Assembly (NCBI GenBank): GCA_025963615.1
Contig: JAOQAL010000583.1
Coordinates: 1-11,050, forward strand
From: Chitinophagaceae bacterium
Lineage (GTDB): Bacteria > Bacteroidota > Bacteroidia > Chitinophagales > Chitinophagaceae
Direction: 5' to 3'
DNA length: 11,050 nucleotides
This document shows positions 6,974 to 11,050 of the stretch, one piece after another. Position 1 is the stretch's first letter. Every line of letters starts with the position of its first letter. The notes under the pieces are model-generated. The model did no database searches. It was not told where the DNA came from and saw only the letters and a list, made by a program, of their open reading frames with translations. The position numbers and the translations under genes are program-made.

Positions 6974-8278
6974 GTGAAACCGAATATTCCACTTGCTGAA
7001 CGTATTCGCCCTTCTTCCCTGGAAGATCTGGTTGGGCAGGAACATCTAACGGGCGAAGGAAGTATTTTACGAACCGCGATAGAGCAGGGCAAAATACCCT
7101 CCATCATTTTATGGGGAGCGCCGGGTACAGGCAAAACAACAATTGCCAATATTATCGCCCATACGCTGAAGGCTCCTTTTTTTACACTCAGCGCTATCAG
7201 CGCCGGTGTAAAGGACGTACGGGAAGCAATTGAGCAAGCCCGGTCAACCCAGACGGCTACCGGGGCCGGCTCAATTCTTTTTATTGATGAAATCCATCGG
7301 TTCAATAAAGGCCAGCAGGATGCCTTATTAGGTGCCGTGGAAAAAGGAATTATTACCTTGATTGGGGCGACAACTGAAAATCCGTCCTTTGAAGTGAACA
7401 GCGCGTTGCTTAGCCGCTGCCAGGTTTATGTATTAAAACCATTGAACGAAAAAGATCTTATCCGGTTACTACAACATGCCATTGAAAAAGATGAAGTGTT
7501 ATCAACAAAAAAAATTGAGCTGAAAGAAACCGAAGCGCTTATCAATATTTCTGGTGGTGATGCCCGGAAATTATTAAATCTTTTAGAAATTGTTGTTGAT
7601 GCTTCAGAAGGTTCCAACCGCTTGGAAAAGGCTGGCTCCTCCATCATCATCACTAACGAAAAAGTAATGGATGTTGCCCAAAAAAGGATCGCCCTGTATG
7701 ATAAAAGCGGAGAGCAGCATTATGATATTATTTCAGCCTTTATCAAATCCATCCGTGGCAGCGATCCTAACGCTGCTGTGTACTGGCTTGCGCGCATGAT
7801 TGAAGGTGGTGAGGATGTAAAATTCATTGCGAGAAGAATGGTAATCCTGGCCAGCGAAGACATTGGCAATGCGAATCCAACAGCCCTGGTAATGGCCAAC
7901 ACTACTTTTGATGCAGTCAACAAAATCGGGTATCCGGAATCGAGTCTTATCTTATCGCAATGTGTCATTTATCTCGCCTCAAGCGCTAAAAGTAATGCCG
8001 CCACCCAGGCCATCGGGAGTGCATTAAATGCAGTTAAACAGTATGGTGATCTTTCTGTTCCCCTGCATATACGAAATGCGCCGACCAAACTGATGAAGAA
8101 CCTGGACTATGGAAAGAACTATCAATATGCGCATAATTATGAAAATAATTTTTCGCCACAGGAATATTTACCCAGCGAATTGGCCGGAAAAAAATTTTAT
8201 GATCCAGGTAAAAATGCAAGAGAAGAAGAACTTCGTAAATTCTTAAAAAATCTGTGGAAGGATAAATACAATTATTAG
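6974..8278 (+). CDS. rarA: Replication-associated recombination protein A (AAA+ ATPase, MgsA/RarA)
   Basis: Cytoplasmic AAA+ ATPase of 434 residues related to clamp-loader subunits and to yeast Mgs1/human WRNIP1. Family members act at stalled replication forks. Visible elements: N-terminal PLAERIRPSSLEDLVGQEHL, Walker A GAPGTGKT (48-55), Walker B ILFIDEIH (101-108), sensor 1 GATTENPS (131-138), arginine finger Arg148 in LLSRC, sensor 2 region GGDARKLLN (194-202), and the C-terminal MgsA tetramerisation region (about 265-430, including GSDPNAAVYWLARM and ASEDIGNANP). Length is normal for the family. The start is GTG: reading upstream in frame there is no ATG before a stop codon at 6923-6925. 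It may be read through from the transglutaminase gene 61 nt upstream, but a functional link is not implied. Confidence 0.96.
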   Translation: MKPNIPLAERIRPSSLEDLVGQEHLTGEGSILRTAIEQGKIPSIILWGAPGTGKTTIANIIAHTLKAPFFTLSAISAGVKDVREAIEQARSTQTATGAGSILFIDEIHRFNKGQQDALLGAVEKGIITLIGATTENPSFEVNSALLSRCQVYVLKPLNEKDLIRLLQHAIEKDEVLSTKKIELKETEALINISGGDARKLLNLLEIVVDASEGSNRLEKAGSSIIITNEKVMDVAQKRIALYDKSGEQHYDIISAFIKSIRGSDPNAAVYWLARMIEGGEDVKFIARRMVILASEDIGNANPTALVMANTTFDAVNKIGYPESSLILSQCVIYLASSAKSNAATQAIGSALNAVKQYGDLSVPLHIRNAPTKLMKNLDYGKNYQYAHNYENNFSPQEYLPSELAGKKFYDPGKNAREEELRKFLKNLWKDKYNY

Positions 8279-8280
8279 TA

Positions 8281-9168
8281 TTAGTTCTTCACCGGATTAT
8301 ATAATAAAGGAAAAAATTGCCCTTCCATCCTGGCTCCTTTTGCAACCGGAGGTACTCCGGCCAGCAACTCAGCATTGGTATCAGAAATAACCCCATCCGC
8401 AAATGCATTAATCACAAAAGCTCTTCTTGGCCTGCTGCTTTTATTTTCCCCCGAACCATGTAATGCAAAGGGATGATGAAAAATAGCTTCCCCTGCTTTT
8501 ACTTCGGCAAACTGTGGCCGGTCAAATTGTTTTTTCTGTTCTTCATTCAATGAGTCCCGGATACTGTGCAAATCGCCAGCTAAATCAGGTTTGGGCAGTA
8601 AGCCCCAGCGGTGACTACCGGGTATATATTGCACACATCCATTTTCCTTTGTTGCATCATCAAGGCCACACCAGCAGGTAAGATGCGCCACAGGCTTTGT
8701 TCTTGTCCAGTAAGAATAATCCTGGTGCCAGGCTACTACACCGCCGGTTTTTGCCGGCTTATAAAATAACTGGTCATGCCAGAAACGAACCGGCACATTA
8801 CCCAGCAACTGGCTGGCCGCAACCAAAAAACGTGGGTTCCATAACACATCATGAAATCCTGGCGTGATACGCCAGGCTCCCAAAGCATGGAATAGTATGG
8901 TTGACGGATCCGTTGACTCATTAGAATGAAACTCATAAAATAAATTATGCCCGGGATGACTCGTATCGGCAAGTTCAGTTAATTCCGCTCTCAATTTTTC
9001 GATCTGTGCTTCATCGAGCATCTTTATACCAGCCAGGTAACCGTTTCTATTAAAAAAATCGATCTGCTCATCAGAGAGCCGGTATTGTTTCCATTCCTCT
9101 TCAGTAACAGGCCAGCGGAAAAGATCACTGACTAATTTATGAGCTTTGCTTAAATCAATGGCGGGCAT
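8281..9168 (-). CDS. Phytanoyl-CoA dioxygenase (PhyH) family Fe(II)/2-oxoglutarate oxygenase
   Basis: Predicted cytoplasmic non-haem iron hydroxylase of 295 residues. It uses Fe(II), O2 and 2-oxoglutarate to hydroxylate an unidentified small molecule. The iron-binding facial triad is visible: His148 and Asp150 in [10 protein letters not shown], and distal His237 in [11 protein letters not shown]. Arg248 in SRPRRAFV is a good candidate for binding the 2-oxoglutarate carboxylate. The segment [14 protein letters not shown] (176-189) is characteristic of the PhyH fold. It is not an obvious ectoine hydroxylase, and no neighbouring pathway gene indicates the substrate. The gene ends 2 nt from the stop of rarA on the other strand and starts 109 nt from the divergent acetyltransferase gene. 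Its leader is A/T-rich with no clear Shine-Dalgarno sequence. Confidence 0.92.
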   Translation of the reverse strand: MPAIDLSKAHKLVSDLFRWPVTEEEWKQYRLSDEQIDFFNRNGYLAGIKMLDEAQIEKLRAELTELADTSHPGHNLFYEFHSNESTDPSTILFHALGAWRITPGFHDVLWNPRFLVAASQLLGNVPVRFWHDQLFYKPAKTGGVVAWHQDYSYWTRTKPVAHLTCWCGLDDATKENGCVQYIPGSHRWGLLPKPDLAGDLHSIRDSLNEEQKKQFDRPQFAEVKAGEAIFHHPFALHGSGENKSSRPRRAFVINAFADGVISDTNAELLAGVPPVAKGARMEGQFFPLLYNPVKN

Positions 9169-9277
9169 AAAAAAGATTTATTTAAAATTAATGCTTTTGT
9201 ATTCGCCTTCCGCTGCTTTCTTAATTTTAACTTTATCCGCCATAAATTACCATCAGTGCAATCATAAAAAAGTACGA

Positions 9278-9748
9278 ATGAATATAAAATGGGTTTTAAA
9301 AAAATTTGATGACCTCACGCTTGATGAACTGTATGCCATTCTTCAGTTACGGATTGAAGTATTTATCGTAGAACAGAACTGCCCATTCCAGGATGCGGAT
9401 AATAAGGATCAGCTTACCCATCACCTGATGGGATGGCAGGATGATTTATTGTGTGCTTATACCAGGATTCTCCCCCCGGGTATTTTTTATGAATTGCCTT
9501 CTATTGGCCGGGTAGTTACATCGCCCAAAACAAGAAAGAACGGACTGGGAAGATTATTAATGGAAAGATCCATCCGGGAAACTGAAAACTTATATGGGCC
9601 TTTGAATATCCGCATCGGCGCCCAGTTTTATCTCAAAAAATTCTATCAATCTCTTGGATTTATTCAAAGCAGTGAGATTTACCTGGAAGACAATATTGAA
9701 CATATTGAAATGACAAGGACAGCGGATGGAAGTAAATTCACTACGTAA
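9278..9748 (+). CDS. elaA: GNAT family N-acetyltransferase, ElaA-like
   Basis: Acetyl-CoA-dependent acyltransferase of 156 residues; the substrate is unknown. It closely follows the E. coli ElaA pattern: LDELYAILQLRIEVFIVEQNCPFQDAD (about 15-41), then HHLMGWQDDLLCAYTRIL, the acetyl-CoA binding motif IGRVVTSPKTRKNGLGRLLM (76-95), GAQFYLKKFYQSLGF (114-128) and a final HIEM (142-145). The frame is open further upstream to 9146, but that extension overlaps the start of the oppositely oriented oxygenase gene and has no family resemblance. ATG 9278 starts where ElaA proteins start. A weak promoter match (TTG 9197-9199, 22-nt spacer, TAATTTTA) lies upstream. It is divergent from the PhyH-like gene and apparently monocistronic. 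Confidence 0.9.
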   Translation: MNIKWVLKKFDDLTLDELYAILQLRIEVFIVEQNCPFQDADNKDQLTHHLMGWQDDLLCAYTRILPPGIFYELPSIGRVVTSPKTRKNGLGRLLMERSIRETENLYGPLNIRIGAQFYLKKFYQSLGFIQSSEIYLEDNIEHIEMTRTADGSKFTT

Positions 9749-9794
9749 AAAAACATTTTATATATGGTTCTGTAAAGAAATAATGTCTGCACCA

Positions 9795-9825
9795 TTGCGT
9801 TCTAGTATTCATTAGTATATGTTTA
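9795..9825 (+). promoter_or_regulatory. Bacteroidota-type promoter for the outer-membrane protein gene
   Basis: TTG at 9795-9797 and TATGTTTA at 9818-9825 are separated by 20 nt. This matches the Bacteroidota primary sigma pattern TTG-N19/20-TAnnTTTG with one mismatch in the second box. Transcription would start near 9832, giving a leader of about 30 nt that includes a tandem AGAAAACC repeat. It is assigned by pattern only. Confidence 0.45.
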
Positions 9826-9863
9826 CGTTCCAAATCCAATAGAAAACCAGAAAACCAGACACC

Positions 9864-10829
9864 ATGAGAGCCATTGTACCGGTAGTGCGAAACTTTGTAT
9901 TCGTTTGCTTCTTTCTCATTTCCGTTTCAAAATCCTTTTCACAATCCATAGTTTTTGGACAGAAATCTCAACTTGAAGTAGGTCTTGCTTTGGGTCCCTC
10001 ATTCTTCCTGGGAGATTTAGGAGGTAACAAGGGTGTCGGAACAGGCTTTGTAAAAGATTTGAACTTCCCGTATACAAAATTTATGGGCGGGATATATGGA
10101 AATTATTTTCCTGCAGAATGGATCGGCATCCGCGCCGCTTTCAATATGGGATCCATTGAAGGTAACGACAGTATCATTAAAGACAAAGGCGGCTGGGAAC
10201 ATGACCGTAAACAAAGAAATCTTAGTTTCAAATCAAAAATATTCGAAGGATATGTTGCACTCGAAATATATCCAACAATTTTTTTTGAAGCCTATGACGG
10301 CTTAAAAGGAAAACTTCGCCCATATGGATTAATTGGGATTGGTGTTTTTCATTTTAATCCCCAGGCCAAATATTACGGTCCTAATGGCGCCGCCTGGGTG
10401 GACCTGAGACCCCTGCGCCTGGAAGGACAAGGCATGGCTGAATATCCAGACCGAAAACAATACTCTTTAACCTCGCTTGAAATACCGATGGGATTTGGTA
10501 TAAAATATTATTTGAAAGAGAACATGTACGTGGGCCTGGAATTATTGCACAGACAGACCTTTACAGACTACCTTGACAATGTAAGTACCACTTATATTGA
10601 CCCCAACTTGTTCGACGTTTACCTTTCTCCTGCACAAGCTGCTCAGGCAAAGCAATTAATGTACCGGGAAAGATTTTATAATCCGTCCATTTCACGGCCA
10701 ACGATTAATCAGCAACGTGGCGATCCGAAGGATAAAGATGCGTATTTCTCAACACTGATTAAAATAGGATGGAGATTAGGTGAGCATAACCCGGCTATGC
10801 GCCAGTTGCGTTGCCCGGTTTATTATTAA
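9864..10829 (+). CDS. Outer-membrane beta-barrel protein (DUF6089-like)
   Basis: Predicted outer-membrane protein of 321 residues. A signal peptide (hydrophobic core about 10-22) ends at SFS/Q near residue 26. The mature part shows alternating hydrophobic/aromatic strands separated by polar loops: LEVGLALGPSFFLGDL, FMGGIYGNYF, WIGIRAAFNMG, KLRPYGLIGIGVFHF, LEIPMGFGIKYYL, MYVGLELLHRQTFTDYLD and, at the end, AYFSTLIKIGWRLG. The GxxxFLGDLGG start, the TDYLDNVSTTY segment and the RGDPKDKDAYFS motif resemble the DUF6089 barrels common in Bacteroidota. The role (structural barrel, channel or secretion accessory) cannot be told from sequence. The only mature cysteine is near the C-terminus (RCPVYY). 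It is followed after 40 nt by another open frame on the same strand, which may be co-transcribed. Confidence 0.8.
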   Translation: MRAIVPVVRNFVFVCFFLISVSKSFSQSIVFGQKSQLEVGLALGPSFFLGDLGGNKGVGTGFVKDLNFPYTKFMGGIYGNYFPAEWIGIRAAFNMGSIEGNDSIIKDKGGWEHDRKQRNLSFKSKIFEGYVALEIYPTIFFEAYDGLKGKLRPYGLIGIGVFHFNPQAKYYGPNGAAWVDLRPLRLEGQGMAEYPDRKQYSLTSLEIPMGFGIKYYLKENMYVGLELLHRQTFTDYLDNVSTTYIDPNLFDVYLSPAQAAQAKQLMYRERFYNPSISRPTINQQRGDPKDKDAYFSTLIKIGWRLGEHNPAMRQLRCPVYY

Positions 10830-10869
10830 AATTTATTACAACCCATTCTGCAATATATCTGACACCCTT

Positions 10870-11050
10870 ATGAAAAAGAAAAAATTACCCCGTAATTACA
10901 GACAGAACTATCTATTTACAGGAATCGCCGGCCTGGTGCTGTCATCCTCTCATTCCCCCTTTGATAATATTGATATCCATAAAAACAATCACTCGGTTGA
11001 GAGAAAAGGTGATGCCAGTAAAAATCATATAGCAAAGGACAGAAAAAATC
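10870..11050 (+). CDS. Unrecognised protein, N-terminal fragment (runs off window)
   Basis: An ATG at 10870 opens a frame that stays open to the right edge for 60 codons. The product begins MKKKKLPRNYRQNYLF, then a short moderately hydrophobic stretch (TGIAGLVLSSSH), then a polar Lys/His/Asn-rich region (HKNNHSVERKGDASKNH). A basic start followed by a hydrophobic segment could be a signal peptide, but the hydrophobic part is short. I do not recognise the family. It lies 40 nt downstream of the beta-barrel gene on the same strand with no terminator between, so they may form an operon. That it is a real gene is an inference from the open frame and spacing. Confidence 0.5.
   Translation, partial: MKKKKLPRNYRQNYLFTGIAGLVLSSSHSPFDNIDIHKNNHSVERKGDASKNHIAKDRKN

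Noticed and set aside
6778..7305. 175-codon minus-strand open frame over the transglutaminase end and rarA start
   Set aside because: It lies antisense to two well-supported genes, and its product resembles no family I know. It reads as a shadow of those genes.
9146..9277. 44-residue N-terminal extension of the acetyltransferase reading frame
   Set aside because: It overlaps the start of the opposite-strand oxygenase gene, does not resemble the ElaA family, and ATG 9278 gives a family-typical N-terminus.
9844..9859. Tandem AGAAAACC repeat before the outer-membrane protein gene as a regulatory element
   Set aside because: Only two copies of a short A-rich unit in a leader; chance is sufficient to explain it.

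Overview
The window looks like chromosomal DNA of a member of the Bacteroidota, most likely a Chitinophagaceae-type organism. The reasons are the moderate-to-low GC content, the A-rich gene leaders mostly without Shine-Dalgarno sequences, a TTG-N20-TATGTTTA promoter of the Bacteroidota type, signal peptides ending in xFSQ, and a lineage-typical outer-membrane beta-barrel protein. The family assignment rests on general resemblance and has not been tested by a search. I see no tRNA, rRNA, CRISPR array, insertion sequence or phage gene.

Layout from left to right. The 3' end of aspS (aspartyl-tRNA synthetase) enters from the left edge. It converges on a minus-strand gene for a C-terminally membrane-anchored, trypsin-like protease. 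A 232-bp divergent intergenic region containing a perfect 12-bp palindrome separates this from a secreted lipoprotein alpha/beta-hydrolase. Next comes a co-directional three-gene block (3450-6912): a circularly permuted ATP-grasp protein, an alpha-E domain protein and a transglutaminase-like protein. rarA (AAA+ replication-associated recombination protein) follows on the same strand and converges, with a 2-nt gap, on a minus-strand phytanoyl-CoA-dioxygenase-like gene. Divergent from that is an ElaA-like GNAT acetyltransferase. The right end carries an outer-membrane beta-barrel protein and the first 60 codons of an unrecognised protein that runs off the window.

The most interesting unit is the ATP-grasp / alpha-E / transglutaminase cluster. 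This trio recurs in many bacteria and has been predicted by comparative genomics to make or process an unknown peptide or amide-linked product. In other genomes it often sits with a proteasome-like Anbu peptidase, which is absent from this window. Unusually, the first two genes of the block each have a hairpin followed by a U-tract ending only 15-19 nt before the start codon, with alternative pairings possible upstream. This suggests transcript attenuation or processing inside the cluster. The remaining genes are housekeeping or generic envelope functions with no clear functional link to it.
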